This document shows positions 33,714 through 43,213 of a DNA stretch of 61,477 bases, piece by piece. Position 1 is the first letter of the stretch, and each line of letters starts with the position of its first letter. The stretch covers positions 1 through 61,477 of the forward strand of contig CAJTOI010000020.1 in the NCBI GenBank assembly GCA_910577925.1. Reading direction: 5' to 3'. The translations under genes were made by a program, and so were the position numbers. The stretch comes from an uncultured Roseburia sp. (GTDB taxonomy: Bacteria; Bacillota; Clostridia; Lachnospirales; Lachnospiraceae). The notes under the pieces were generated by a model. The model was not told the origin of the DNA and ran no database searches. It worked only from the letters and a program-made list of their open reading frames with translations.

Positions 33714-34463
33714 CTACGCGGCTATCCTTGACTGAATATGGATATCGTCAAAGGTATTTTCCTGTGAGATAAATATCTTTCCGACCTTCATCAGCTCAAG
33801 CACCGCAAGAAATGTCACAATAATCTCCATCTTACCGGTCTGCGCTTCCAAAAGGCTCCGAAAGCTGAACTGGCTGTGGGTCAGACAGTACTCCTCGAGA
33901 TAAGACATCTTGTCCGAAAGCGACACTTCTTCTTTTTCAATCTTTCCGAATTTTGAGCGGACCGGGTCCACCTTGTCCGCCTGCTTTTTCATGATGGACT
34001 TAAAAATATCGTTCAGCTTCGCAAGCGTCACATCCGACACCAGCTCGGCGAGATCCACCGGCTCCTCATAGTCCGCAATCTCCGGCGGGATCGTAGGCTC
34101 CTTAAACAGCACGCGCTCCGCGTCAATCTGCCGGTCGCGCAGCTCGTAGGCCATGCATTTGTACATTTTATACTCCAACAGCTGCTGAACCAGCTCCGCT
34201 CTCGGGTCCTCTTCCTCCTCTTTCTCCTGCTCTTTCGCCGGCAGCAGCATGCGCGACTTGATATCAATCAACGTGGCCGCCATCACAAGGAACTCGCTCA
34301 CGACATTCAGGTCCTGGCGCTTCATCTCCGCGATATATTCCATATACTGACCGGTGATCTCCACAATCGGGATATCGTAAATATTTACTTTATTTTTCTC
34401 TAACAGATGCAAAAGCAAATCAAGCGGTCCCTCGAACACCTGAAGCTTGACGGTCATATCCAT
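33714..34463 (-). CDS. scpA: Segregation and condensation protein A
   Basis: 249 residues. VFEGPLDLLLHLLEKNKVNIYDIPIVEITGQYMEYI is the kleisin N-terminal signature, LVMAATLIDIKSRMLLP follows, and the C-terminal winged helix (IIVTFLAVLELMKVGKI) ends the protein. ScpA bridges SMC heads. First gene of scpAB, starting at 34463 with GAGGA 6 bases upstream, behind a promoter with a perfect palindrome. Confidence 0.97.
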   Translation of the reverse strand: MDMTVKLQVFEGPLDLLLHLLEKNKVNIYDIPIVEITGQYMEYIAEMKRQDLNVVSEFLVMAATLIDIKSRMLLPAKEQEKEEEEDPRAELVQQLLEYKMYKCMAYELRDRQIDAERVLFKEPTIPPEIADYEEPVDLAELVSDVTLAKLNDIFKSIMKKQADKVDPVRSKFGKIEKEEVSLSDKMSYLEEYCLTHSQFSFRSLLEAQTGKMEIIVTFLAVLELMKVGKIFISQENTFDDIHIQSRIAA

Positions 34464-34507
34464 ATGTAGTCCTCAATCCTGAATTTCCGTTTGTCACTAA
34501 CAGAGCT

Positions 34508-34551
34508 ATTTTACATTGTATGGTAAAAAAATTCAAGTGTTTTTTACCATA
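34508..34551 (-). promoter_or_regulatory. scpAB promoter with a perfect 12-bp palindrome
   Basis: Minus-strand TTGAAT (34531-34536) and TAAAAT (34508-34513), 17 bases apart. The arms TATGGTAAAAAA (34519-34530) and TTTTTTACCATA (34540-34551) flank the -35 exactly. It could be an operator or, less likely, a terminator, since no gene ends here. Confidence 0.6.
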
Positions 34552-34686
34552 TTTTGTATCTGCCGCAGCCCGTTCCACAATAATTAGTATTTCGTCAAAA
34601 TTCCCGCATTTTTTCCGTCATATCGTACAGGCCGCCCGGCTAAAATAAAGTATAATCTTGTATATTTCCCCAAGGAGATTTCATCC

Positions 34687-35979
34687 ATGAAACAGTTTCT
34701 GTCACTCCTGCTTGCCATAAATCTGACATTTGCCCCGATATCCGCCGCGGCCTCACAGACGCAAGACCTCTCCGTTTCCGCTGCAAAAACCCCGAAGACC
34801 GCCGCGGAAACGGAGACTGCAAAAACCCCGGAGACTTCCTCAGAGCCTTCCGAATCCGCGGAGACTTCCGCGGAACTCACGGAGACCGCCGCGGAACCCG
34901 CGCTGAATATCTCCGCCCCGAGCGCGCTTCTGATGGAAGCGTCCACCGGAACCGTCATCTATGAAAAAAATGCCCATGAAAGGCTCCACCCTGCGAGCAT
35001 CACAAAAATCATGACGCTGATTCTCATCTTCGACGCCCTTGAAAAGAATCAGATCGCGCTCGGGGACACGGTGACGGTCTCGGAACATGCGGCAAGCATG
35101 GGCGGCTCCCAGGTATTCTTAGAACCCGGGGAAACACAGACCGTGGAGACAATGATAAAATGCATCAGCGTCGCCAGCGCGAACGACGCCTGCGTCGCCA
35201 TGGCGGAGCACCTGACCGGCTCCGAGGAAGAATTTGTCCGGCAGATGAACGAACGCGCCAAAGGGCTCGGCATGGAGGATACCAACTTTGTCAACTGCTG
35301 CGGTCTCGACGTTGACGGTCACATGACGACTGCCTACGACGTGTCCCTGATGTCGAGGGAGCTCATCACGCGCTACCCCGAAATTCACGATTACTGTACC
35401 ATCTGGATGGAGAATATCACGCACACGACCGCAAAGGGCACGTCGGAATTCGGCCTGACAAACACCAACAAGCTCATCAAACAGTATGAGTATGCGACCG
35501 GATTAAAAACGGGCTCCACCGGCCTTGCCAAATACTGCGTCTCCGCAACCGCAAAAAAAGATGATCTGGAGCTTATCGCCGTCATTATGGCCGCGCCGGA
35601 TTACAAGGTACGCTTTTCGGACGCCACGGCACTTCTCAATTACGGCTTCGGCGCGTGCAGGGTCTATGCGGACGCCAACAGCGATGCGCTGCCGGCACTC
35701 CCGGTGAGCCGCGGCGTTGCATCGACCTGCGGACTCAAATACTCCGGCTCCTTCCAGTACCTGTCCACCGACGGCACGGACCTCTCCGGCATTGAAAAGA
35801 CCGTCGAGCTGCCGGAATCCGTCACCGCCCCCGTGACCGCGGACACTCCCGCAGGCAGAGCCGTATACCGCTTAAACGGCAAAGAAATCGGCAGCGTCGA
35901 TATCCTCTACTCGGACACCGTCGCCGCCGCAGGGTACAAAGATTATTTTCTGAAAGCCCTCCATTTCTTTCTCACATAG
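34687..35979 (+). CDS. D-alanyl-D-alanine carboxypeptidase (DacF-like) with acidic Thr/Glu-rich linker
   Basis: 430 residues. Signal peptide MKQFLSLLLAINLTFAPISAAA, then an approximately 55-residue Glu/Thr/Ser/Ala-rich linker, then the penicillin-binding domain with SITK (HPASITKIMTL), SAN (SVASANDACVAM) and KTG (GLKTGSTGLAKYC). The linker is made of short ET/ES repeats and probably spans the cell wall or envelope space. The C-terminal beta domain covers the last ~100 residues and there is a closing amphipathic segment. AAGGAG at 34672 gives the start; TATAAT at 34651 is a likely -10. Its stop is one base away from the convergent cls stop. Confidence 0.94.
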   Translation: MKQFLSLLLAINLTFAPISAAASQTQDLSVSAAKTPKTAAETETAKTPETSSEPSESAETSAELTETAAEPALNISAPSALLMEASTGTVIYEKNAHERLHPASITKIMTLILIFDALEKNQIALGDTVTVSEHAASMGGSQVFLEPGETQTVETMIKCISVASANDACVAMAEHLTGSEEEFVRQMNERAKGLGMEDTNFVNCCGLDVDGHMTTAYDVSLMSRELITRYPEIHDYCTIWMENITHTTAKGTSEFGLTNTNKLIKQYEYATGLKTGSTGLAKYCVSATAKKDDLELIAVIMAAPDYKVRFSDATALLNYGFGACRVYADANSDALPALPVSRGVASTCGLKYSGSFQYLSTDGTDLSGIEKTVELPESVTAPVTADTPAGRAVYRLNGKEIGSVDILYSDTVAAAGYKDYFLKALHFFLT

Positions 35980-35980
35980 C

Positions 35981-37519
35981 TTACAGCAGCGGTGCAAACA
36001 GCCGCAGGACACTCTGCAGCATGCGCACCGGAAGCCGCCTGTTCCGGCAGAACTCATAGCTGATCTGCTCGGAGCAGGCAAAGGTTTCCAGACAGTCTTC
36101 CTTCACCTGCAACACGGCATCGGAGCGGTACATCCACACTCCGCACTCAAAATGCAGATACAGACTCCGAAAGTCGAGATTGACACTGCCGACCGTTGCA
36201 ATCTCGTCGTCGCACACAAAGCATTTTGCGTGGATAAAGCCCGGCGTATACTGATAGATTTTCACGCCGTCCTTAATCAGCGGCGCATAATAGGCCTGCG
36301 TCAGAAGGTATACCATCTTTTTGTCCGGTATTCCCGGCGTGACGATACGCACGTCCACCCCGCTTTTGGCCGCGTTGCAGAGCACGACCAGCATCTCGTG
36401 GTCGATAATCAGATACGGGGTAAAAATATAGACATAGTGCTTCGCCTTTCCGATAATGTTCAGGTAAATATTTTCCCCGACATTCTCATGGTCCAGCGGG
36501 GAATCCCCGTAGGGTTGTACAAAACCGTCGTTTGAAAACGCAGCCGTCCTGTTCGCGCGGGGCATATACACCGTGTAATCTTTTTCCGTCTGACGGCAGA
36601 TATACCCCCACATCTCGAGAAACATCACGGTCAGACTCCAGACGGCCTCCCCGCAGAGACGGATACCGGTATCTTTCCAGTATCCGAATCGCTCTACTTT
36701 ATTGATATACTCATCCGCCAGATTGATGCCGCCGGTAAAGCCCACCGTCCCGTCGACCACAAAGATTTTCCTGTGGTCGCGGTTGTTCATCACGACGGAG
36801 ACGATCGGCCGGAACGGATTAAACACCGCACATTTGATTCCCTTGCTCTGCAGCCTGCGGTAAAAATTCGGAGGAAGCGTGCTGATGCAGCCCACATCGT
36901 CATAAATCACGCGGACCTCCACTCCCTCCTTTACCTTCTGCTCGAGAATTTTCTCAATCTCCCCGAACATATACCCCTCCTCGACAATAAAATATTCGAG
37001 AAAAATAAAATGTTCTGCACTCCGCAGGGCGAGAAGCATGTCGGAAAACATCTCCTCGCCGCATTTATAATACTTTGTCGCGGTATCGCGGTAAACCGGG
37101 AATCCGGCCCAGCCGCTGATATATGCCGACTGATTATAGACCCCGCAATCCGCCTGCCGCAGAGCCTCTGCGGCCTCCCCGTCCGGTGTGAGATACGCTG
37201 TGACTTCCCGGTTTACCGCATCCATCCGCTGACGCATCCCCCGCGTCAGCCCCGAACGCCCGAACATCAGATAAACCGCTAACCCGAAAATCGGCTGCAC
37301 CATAACCAGAAAGGTCCAGGACAGCTTGTTGGCCGGATTCGCCCATTTATTCAGTATGACAAGCACAATCATATCCGCTAAAATACGCACCACCATCATG
37401 ACGTAAGAATAGCGGTTGCTGAACAGATACAAAATCCCCACCAGCCAGGCGACCTGCAGCAGAATAATACATGCTATAATTGTAAATCTGCCCAAAAGCA
37501 GATGTGCTATTTTTTTCAT
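35981..37519 (-). CDS. cls: Cardiolipin synthase (phospholipase D superfamily)
   Basis: 512 residues. Two N-terminal membrane helices plus a third (from residue ~8 to 85), then two HKD motifs: HRKIFVVDGTVGFTGGINLADEY (about residue 248) and HAKCFVCDDEIATVGSVNLDFRS (about 430). It joins two phosphatidylglycerols into cardiolipin at the membrane. Start set at 37519 with GAGG 9 bases upstream; it overlaps the stop of the subtilase gene by 4 bases, so the two are co-translated. Confidence 0.95.
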   Translation of the reverse strand: MKKIAHLLLGRFTIIACIILLQVAWLVGILYLFSNRYSYVMMVVRILADMIVLVILNKWANPANKLSWTFLVMVQPIFGLAVYLMFGRSGLTRGMRQRMDAVNREVTAYLTPDGEAAEALRQADCGVYNQSAYISGWAGFPVYRDTATKYYKCGEEMFSDMLLALRSAEHFIFLEYFIVEEGYMFGEIEKILEQKVKEGVEVRVIYDDVGCISTLPPNFYRRLQSKGIKCAVFNPFRPIVSVVMNNRDHRKIFVVDGTVGFTGGINLADEYINKVERFGYWKDTGIRLCGEAVWSLTVMFLEMWGYICRQTEKDYTVYMPRANRTAAFSNDGFVQPYGDSPLDHENVGENIYLNIIGKAKHYVYIFTPYLIIDHEMLVVLCNAAKSGVDVRIVTPGIPDKKMVYLLTQAYYAPLIKDGVKIYQYTPGFIHAKCFVCDDEIATVGSVNLDFRSLYLHFECGVWMYRSDAVLQVKEDCLETFACSEQISYEFCRNRRLPVRMLQSVLRLFAPLL

Positions 37520-38427
37520 CCGTATTTTCCTCTCAACAAATAATCCACATGCAGTACACCCCAGCATTTTTTTCCGATGTGTTCCCCCCGCGGATATGCG
37601 CGTTCGTAGAGCCGCAGCTTGAGCTCTGCGGGCGTAAGGCTCGGATATTTCTCGGCGGCGAGCGCAAGCGCCCCTGTGACGACCGGAGCCGCCATGGAGG
37701 TTCCGCTTTTTTTCACATATCCGACCCCGTCTTTCGCACAGCTCATAATATTTGTTCCGGGAGCGAGTATCTCGGGTTTGAGTATGCAGCACTCCGTCGG
37801 CCCCATACCGCTGTAGCCCCTGCCGAGTCCGCCCGTTGCGTTTCCGCTGTCATCCGCACTGCCGACTGTGAGTATTTTGCGCGATATCCCGGGAATCGTC
37901 ACGGTGTTTTCGCGCGGACCGTTATTCCCCGCCGCGGCCACCACCATAATCCCCGCGTCCCACAATCCGTCCACCGCCTCAAGCAGCGCGCGCTGTTCCG
38001 CCGCACCCGCGTTCGGAAGCATTCCGACCGAGATATTGAGCAGCCTTATATTGTATGCCGCCCTGTGTTCCCGCAGCCACCGGATGCCCGCAAGCACCTG
38101 TTCCGTCTTGCCGTTTCCCAGCCGGTCCAGCACCTTTAACATCACGATTCCGGCCTGCGGCGCGATGCCGGCATATAGGGGTCTTCCCTCCGCGGCCGCA
38201 GACATTCTCCCGCTGCCCGCGATAATCCCTGCCACATGAGTTCCGTGTCCGTTATCGTCATAGCATTCCCGTCTTCCCTCACAGAAATCCCGAAAAGCGA
38301 GAATGCGGCTGTCAAAATCTTTGTGCGCCGCAATCCCGGTATCCATAATGGCCACGGTTACATTTTTCCCGCTGAGGCCGTATTTATATACATTTTCTGC
38401 ATGAATGGCACGCTTCACATAATTCAT
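37516..38427 (-). CDS. Subtilisin-like serine protease (S8), without signal peptide
   Basis: 303 residues. Catalytic triad in VAIMDTGIAAHKDF (Asp29), NGHGTHVAGIIAGSG (His61) and KSGTSMAAPVVTGALALA (Ser about 242), with oxyanion Asn in AAAGNNGPRENT. There is no signal peptide and only a short N-terminal stretch, the pattern of intracellular serine proteases, though the short inhibitory LIPY-type propeptide is not seen. Start 38427 has AAAAGG 7 bases upstream; an upstream ATG at 38448 lacks a site. Lies 55 bases behind the hybrid kinase gene and overlaps cls. Confidence 0.93.
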   Translation of the reverse strand: MNYVKRAIHAENVYKYGLSGKNVTVAIMDTGIAAHKDFDSRILAFRDFCEGRRECYDDNGHGTHVAGIIAGSGRMSAAAEGRPLYAGIAPQAGIVMLKVLDRLGNGKTEQVLAGIRWLREHRAAYNIRLLNISVGMLPNAGAAEQRALLEAVDGLWDAGIMVVAAAGNNGPRENTVTIPGISRKILTVGSADDSGNATGGLGRGYSGMGPTECCILKPEILAPGTNIMSCAKDGVGYVKKSGTSMAAPVVTGALALAAEKYPSLTPAELKLRLYERAYPRGEHIGKKCWGVLHVDYLLRGKYG

Positions 38428-38482
38428 AAGAATGCCTTTTCTTTTCATTATATGCCGAAAAACTTCCGATGTAATTGCCGCA

Positions 38483-41400
38483 TCACTCCAAAACTTTCTC
38501 CAGCAAATCCAGAATATCGGAAAAGGCCACCTTCTGCACCGCGGCTTTGATCTCCCTCCAGCGCTCCTCATATGCCTCCGGCACCCGGGTACGTTCCATT
38601 TCTCTCTCCCACTGCATCAATCCGCCCATATCAAAATCCTGCGCATACTGCCGCAGCCGCAGAAGAACCTCCCGCAGCTCCTCCTCGTTAAACAGACGGG
38701 CATCCGCCTTTGTCTCCCCGAGATTCGCAAGAATCGCCCCGCCGCATTCCCGGTAGAGCGCAAGCAGCGGCGGCGTGTCCGCCAGAACCGTTTTCCGGTC
38801 TCCCTGCCGCCCTGCTTCCTCAAGTTTTCCGGCCATCTCCGAAATTTCCATCGCGCCGATAATTTTTGCGGAGCTTTTGAGCCCGTGCACGGTGACGGTG
38901 TATTCTTTCAAATCCTCGGATCTGTACGACGCCTCGATTTTCGCCGTGTTTTCCGGGAGCATCGCGGCAAATGTGCGCAGCGTATCACGGTACATATCCT
39001 CCCGCGGAAAATACATCCGGGCGGCGGCGATATCGAGTCCCGCAATCGAAATCTCCCAGTCCGTCTGCACCGCAGCCTTCTCCTCCGTCTCATCCTTTTT
39101 GTTCTCAAATATCTTTTCCTTCGGAATCCATTTTCGCAGAACCGCCTCAAGCGTCTTTCCCTGCACCGGCTTGCTGACAAAATCCTGCATACCGGCATCC
39201 AGATACATTTCCCGCATGCCCGAAAGCGCGTTTGCCGTCAGCGCGACAATCGGCACCGTGGCATAGTAATACCGCTCCTCTTTGTCTCTGCCGAGTTCCC
39301 GGATTTTCCCCGCGGCCGTAATCCCGTCCATCTTCGGCATCATATGATCCATCAGAATCACGTCATAGCGGCATTCTTTTGCCATCTCAATCGCCTGCTC
39401 CCCCGACTCCGCCTCATCCACCTGCACGCGCAGATTTGCGAGCATCCCTTTTGCCACCTCAAGATTCAGCCGCACGTCGTCCACCACAAGAATCTTCGCC
39501 TCCGGTGCAATATAAGACTCGTACTTTACGTCCCCGACACCGATACGCCGCTTCTCCTCCTCGTAAATGCCTACCCTGGCATTGTCGAGCACCTGCTGTT
39601 CGAGCAAAAAAGAAAACTCCGAGCCCACACGGTAGACACTCTCGATCTCCACCCGGCTCCCCATCGCCTCAAGCAGCAGCGCCACAATATTCATACCGAG
39701 TCCGGTGCCTTCCGTATTGCGGTTCACATAGGAATCCAGCCGCTCAAACTTTTCAAACAGACGCTTTTTGTCCTCCTGTTTGATGCCGACCCCGGTGTCC
39801 TTGACCGTGTAGCGCACCTGACACAGACCGTTTCCGTCCGCTTCCCGAAAGAGCTCCACCCGGAATGTCACGCCTCCCTGATAGGTATATTTGACGGCGT
39901 TGCTCAGCAGATTCACCAGTATCTGCCGGATGTGTACCTCGTCCCCGCAGAGATGCTCCGGAAGCCGCTCATCCACCTCCAGCGTAAAATACAGGTTCTT
40001 TTTCTCCGCCAAAGCCGCGGCAATGCTCGCGGCATTGTCAATCAGCTGCACCAGATTGTACGGCGCATCCGCAATCTCGATTCTGCCGGATTCAATCTTA
40101 GACAGATCCAGTATCGTATTGATGATATCCTGCAGCACGCCTCCCGCATTTTGTATGCTCTGCGCATAATCGCGAATCCGTTCGTTCGGCGCATCCCGCA
40201 GAATCAGTTCGTCAAATCCCAGAACCGCATTGAGCGGCGTCCGGATCTCATGGCTCATATTCGCAAGGAACTGCGATTTAGCCTCGCTGGCCGCCGTAAT
40301 CTTAAAGTTCTCCGACATCAGCCGCAGCGCGGAATGACAGGCCAGCGCAATAATATATGCGATAATCCCGAAACAGGTCGCATCCGCTCTGTCCGCGTAA
40401 TAAATATCGGCAAACATATATTTGATGATATCAAAGAGCACCAAAGGCAGCATGACCGCAAGTCCCGCCAGCGGGACCCGCCAGAAAATGCCGCCGGAGT
40501 CCGCTCCGTTTGTCCTGCGGTCTTTTAAGAGGTCATTGACCTGAATCCCGCCGATAAATACTACCTCAAACGCAATCATATGCTGTGTCAGAGAAAGCGT
40601 CATCGCCAGATCCGCAATCCCCGAAAAATGCAGCAGATTGTTGAACCCCCACACCGCAAGCGGTATCAAGGCCGCAATCTTTGCCAGCCGGACAGTCTGT
40701 TTTCTTTTGCTGCAGGTAAAGTACAGTGCGATCGGCACCGGCGCCAGCGGGAGCAGCTCAAAAGCGAGCACGGTGAACCGGCGCATGTTCCCCGATACGA
40801 ACTGCAGACACCGCGACTCCGTAAACCCCCACAGCGCAATGCTCACGGTAAACAGCGACAGACATAAAATCTCATTGTATTTCCCGCGGGTTGTGACCAC
40901 AAGAATCACCCATGCCACAAACAGGATCACCGCAAGAATCAGGAGCACGACCGACCCGATAATCGTGCTGATCTTTGATGTCCATAGCTCCAGGAAAAAG
41001 GAGGACCGATCTCCGAGGAACACGTCTCCCGGCCCCCGCAGATAGCGCGCAACCGCACCCTTATGCTCGATCACGATCTCCTTTCCGGAACACTCCTCCC
41101 GAAGTACCACCTCATTCCAGATATTCCCCGCGAGCGGAAACGGTGTGTCCCGAAGCGCTCCCTCCGGCGTCATAAGGCCGTCGTATACCATTTTGCCGTC
41201 TATATAGATTTTGATATCGGTATGTCTGGAACGGTACATAAACACCATTCCGTCGCGCACGTTGGGCAGCGTGTTTTTCAGCGTCAGCCCATCCGGATTT
41301 CCGTCTGTGGAAAGCCGTGCCGGAAGCCCGGTTTCCCCGGACGTGCCGTCCGAAAACTCATACTCCCAGGGCTCTGCAAAAGACATCCGCTCCCGCTCCG

Positions 41401-41512
41401 CAAACCGGTAATCCTCTCCGCTCCTTCCCGCCAGCCACACAAAGAAAAACGTTAAAAACAGGAAGATAAAATACAGCAGCACATGCCAGTTCTTTTTGAT
41501 ATACTCTCTCAT
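38483..41512 (-). CDS. Hybrid histidine kinase with 7TM-type sensor, receiver and HPt domains
   Basis: 1009 residues. One N-terminal helix (~10-28), an extracellular domain (~30-200) resembling 7TMR-DISM sensors, about seven membrane helices (~205-400), HisKA with the phosphoacceptor in LANMSHEIRTPLNAV (about 422), HATPase with N box LVNLLSNAVKYT and G boxes DTGVGI and GTGLGM, a receiver with VDDVRLN and the phospho-Asp in VILMDHMMPKMDG (about 720), and a C-terminal HPt with TVHGLKSSAKIIGA (about 880). The HPt suggests relay to another receiver, plausibly that of the gene upstream. ATG at 41512 has AGGA upstream; a TTG at 41572 inside the preceding gene is rejected. Confidence 0.93.
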   Translation of the reverse strand: MREYIKKNWHVLLYFIFLFLTFFFVWLAGRSGEDYRFAERERMSFAEPWEYEFSDGTSGETGLPARLSTDGNPDGLTLKNTLPNVRDGMVFMYRSRHTDIKIYIDGKMVYDGLMTPEGALRDTPFPLAGNIWNEVVLREECSGKEIVIEHKGAVARYLRGPGDVFLGDRSSFFLELWTSKISTIIGSVVLLILAVILFVAWVILVVTTRGKYNEILCLSLFTVSIALWGFTESRCLQFVSGNMRRFTVLAFELLPLAPVPIALYFTCSKRKQTVRLAKIAALIPLAVWGFNNLLHFSGIADLAMTLSLTQHMIAFEVVFIGGIQVNDLLKDRRTNGADSGGIFWRVPLAGLAVMLPLVLFDIIKYMFADIYYADRADATCFGIIAYIIALACHSALRLMSENFKITAASEAKSQFLANMSHEIRTPLNAVLGFDELILRDAPNERIRDYAQSIQNAGGVLQDIINTILDLSKIESGRIEIADAPYNLVQLIDNAASIAAALAEKKNLYFTLEVDERLPEHLCGDEVHIRQILVNLLSNAVKYTYQGGVTFRVELFREADGNGLCQVRYTVKDTGVGIKQEDKKRLFEKFERLDSYVNRNTEGTGLGMNIVALLLEAMGSRVEIESVYRVGSEFSFLLEQQVLDNARVGIYEEEKRRIGVGDVKYESYIAPEAKILVVDDVRLNLEVAKGMLANLRVQVDEAESGEQAIEMAKECRYDVILMDHMMPKMDGITAAGKIRELGRDKEERYYYATVPIVALTANALSGMREMYLDAGMQDFVSKPVQGKTLEAVLRKWIPKEKIFENKKDETEEKAAVQTDWEISIAGLDIAAARMYFPREDMYRDTLRTFAAMLPENTAKIEASYRSEDLKEYTVTVHGLKSSAKIIGAMEISEMAGKLEEAGRQGDRKTVLADTPPLLALYRECGGAILANLGETKADARLFNEEELREVLLRLRQYAQDFDMGGLMQWEREMERTRVPEAYEERWREIKAAVQKVAFSDILDLLEKVLE

Positions 41513-41549
41513 CGCAGTTCCTCGCCCGCCGATTCCCCTCTGCGGCGCC

Positions 41550-43109
41550 TTAGCGGGCTCCCCTCTTTGCAAAATAGTCCCCCACTGTCTTGAGCAGTTC
41601 GTCCTTTTTGAGCGGTTTTACCAGATACCCCTGCGGACAGAGCTTTAAGCACTCCGCCACAATCCGTTTGTCTTTGGTGTTTGTGACAAAAAATACCGCC
41701 GTAGCCGCGATTTTCTTATCGCTGTCCTTGCGTATGTATTCAAGCAGCTTTCCTCCGTTCATCTGCGGCATCAGATAATCCAGCAGCACAAGATCCGGTT
41801 TATAGCGCTTTAGATACCGAATCGCATCCTGCGGGGAAGACGCCGTCGCAACCCGGTAATCCTGACACAGATATGCGTACTCTGTCCGGAGCACGACCGT
41901 ATCATCGTCCACAATCAGAATCAGCGGCTTTTTCTCCTGTGCCGTCCCCGCACCTTCGCCCGGCGCCTGCCGGAATTTTCCGATTTCGAACACTTTCAGC
42001 TCGCCGTCCACATAATGAAATTCCCCGAATGTCGGAAAACGCTTTGCCGTCACCCCGTTTATGCTCAGCTCCACACGATCATAAAGCTTTTTGTGCACCA
42101 CAATTTTCGCCATCGTCCGCTGCTCCGAATCCTCGCTGTCCACGGAAATGTTCGTGCGGGTCCCCATCTCGTTTCCGATTCGATAAGCGTCGACCGCTTC
42201 GCCCGCATACGCCTCCCCGCCGATAATCTGCCCCTTTTTTCCGGTGGCAAGAATCGTCTTTTTCGCATACGCCTGCGTGTTTGCCATGTAGTCGACACGG
42301 ATATCGGCTCCGGCCGTAATCTTTGCTTTTTCGATGAAATTGCTGATGACGCTGCCGCCCGCCTCAAGCACGGCCTTTCCCTTTCCGTGCACGCCGTGCC
42401 GCACGACGATATTGCCGGTCGTGGTGAGCGTCGCCCCCTCCACGACGCCGTCCACCGTGATATCTCCGCCTGCGCGGATGACCACATCGGTCAGCACGTC
42501 GCCTTTGACGATCACATCCCCGTTGAAATCAACGGTTCCCATCGCATACCCTGCATCCCCGTCGATCGTCAGATTGGTGCATATCTCAATCCGATTATCC
42601 CACAGACTGATTCTCCCCCGCTCTTTGGCATAATAAGCGTGCTCTCTTTTCTCTACGTTCTTGCAGACCAACGGAGGAAGCTCCTTTCCGCGGGCCGGTT
42701 TCAGCTCTCCGCCAAAGACGGTGCAGCCCAAACTGCCCGGTTTTGCCGGGTGATACTCCGCCACTTTGCTCCCCTTATCCACAAAATGGATCGTCGGCGA
42801 ATAATTTACGCTTCCGTCCTCACGGATGGTCGGAACAAACTCTTTTGTATCCCTGCGGAAAAAATATTCATAATATCCGCTTTTTCCGTCCACGGCCGGT
42901 ATTCCCTCCGCGACAAGATAAGACTGACCCAAAACCCCGTGTTCCGCGATTTCTTTCAGCGCTTCCTCCCTTATCCCTGTCTTTACTCCTTTTGCCGCAA
43001 TCTGCTCCCGCAGCAGCTGTTCCGTAATCTCCATTCTTCCTTCCGGAACCACACAGACCGTCACGGCCATCGCGTCCCGGCGGATATCTATCTCAAGTTT
43101 CCCCCTCAT
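41550..43109 (-). CDS. DUF342 (FapA-type) protein fused to a C-terminal response-regulator receiver
   Basis: 519 residues. An N-terminal ~130-residue part is followed by the DUF342 beta-helix (CTNLTIDGDAGYAMG...GDVIVKGDVLTDVVIRAGGDITVDGVVEGATL...), and a receiver domain in the last ~125 residues: ILIVDDDTVV, phospho-Asp in LVLLDYLMPQMNGG, Thr in FFVTNTKD and Lys in YLVKPLKKDE. DUF342/FapA proteins have poorly known roles; one Vibrio FapA controls glucose-dependent flagellar localisation. A receiver tail is unusual. AAGGAGG lies 5 bases before ATG. It starts the operon with the hybrid kinase, subtilase and cls. Confidence 0.9.
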   Translation of the reverse strand: MRGKLEIDIRRDAMAVTVCVVPEGRMEITEQLLREQIAAKGVKTGIREEALKEIAEHGVLGQSYLVAEGIPAVDGKSGYYEYFFRRDTKEFVPTIREDGSVNYSPTIHFVDKGSKVAEYHPAKPGSLGCTVFGGELKPARGKELPPLVCKNVEKREHAYYAKERGRISLWDNRIEICTNLTIDGDAGYAMGTVDFNGDVIVKGDVLTDVVIRAGGDITVDGVVEGATLTTTGNIVVRHGVHGKGKAVLEAGGSVISNFIEKAKITAGADIRVDYMANTQAYAKKTILATGKKGQIIGGEAYAGEAVDAYRIGNEMGTRTNISVDSEDSEQRTMAKIVVHKKLYDRVELSINGVTAKRFPTFGEFHYVDGELKVFEIGKFRQAPGEGAGTAQEKKPLILIVDDDTVVLRTEYAYLCQDYRVATASSPQDAIRYLKRYKPDLVLLDYLMPQMNGGKLLEYIRKDSDKKIAATAVFFVTNTKDKRIVAECLKLCPQGYLVKPLKKDELLKTVGDYFAKRGAR

Positions 43110-43184
43110 ACCGTCCTCCTTTTACTCTTGCCCCGTCTGTGACGGAATCTGAAATCTCCGCCGCATCGAAATTGTATAAGAACT

Positions 43185-43213
43185 ATTATACTATATAATT
43201 TCGGAAAGCGCAA
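43185..43213 (-). promoter_or_regulatory. SigA promoter of the FapA-REC operon
   Basis: Minus-strand TTGCGC (43208-43213) and TATAAT (43185-43190), 17 bases apart, 76 bases before the start. The -35 lies at the edge of the pnp terminator stem. Confidence 0.6.

Noticed and set aside
38432..40528. A 698-codon open frame on the + strand opposite the hybrid histidine kinase
   Set aside because: It is antisense to a gene with full domain signatures, has no ribosome site, and its composition (His/Arg/Pro-rich) is typical of a reverse-strand shadow.
41513..41572. TTG at 41572 as the start of the hybrid kinase
   Set aside because: It would extend the protein into the end of the preceding gene, without a ribosome site; the ATG at 41512 begins a normal membrane-protein N-terminus.
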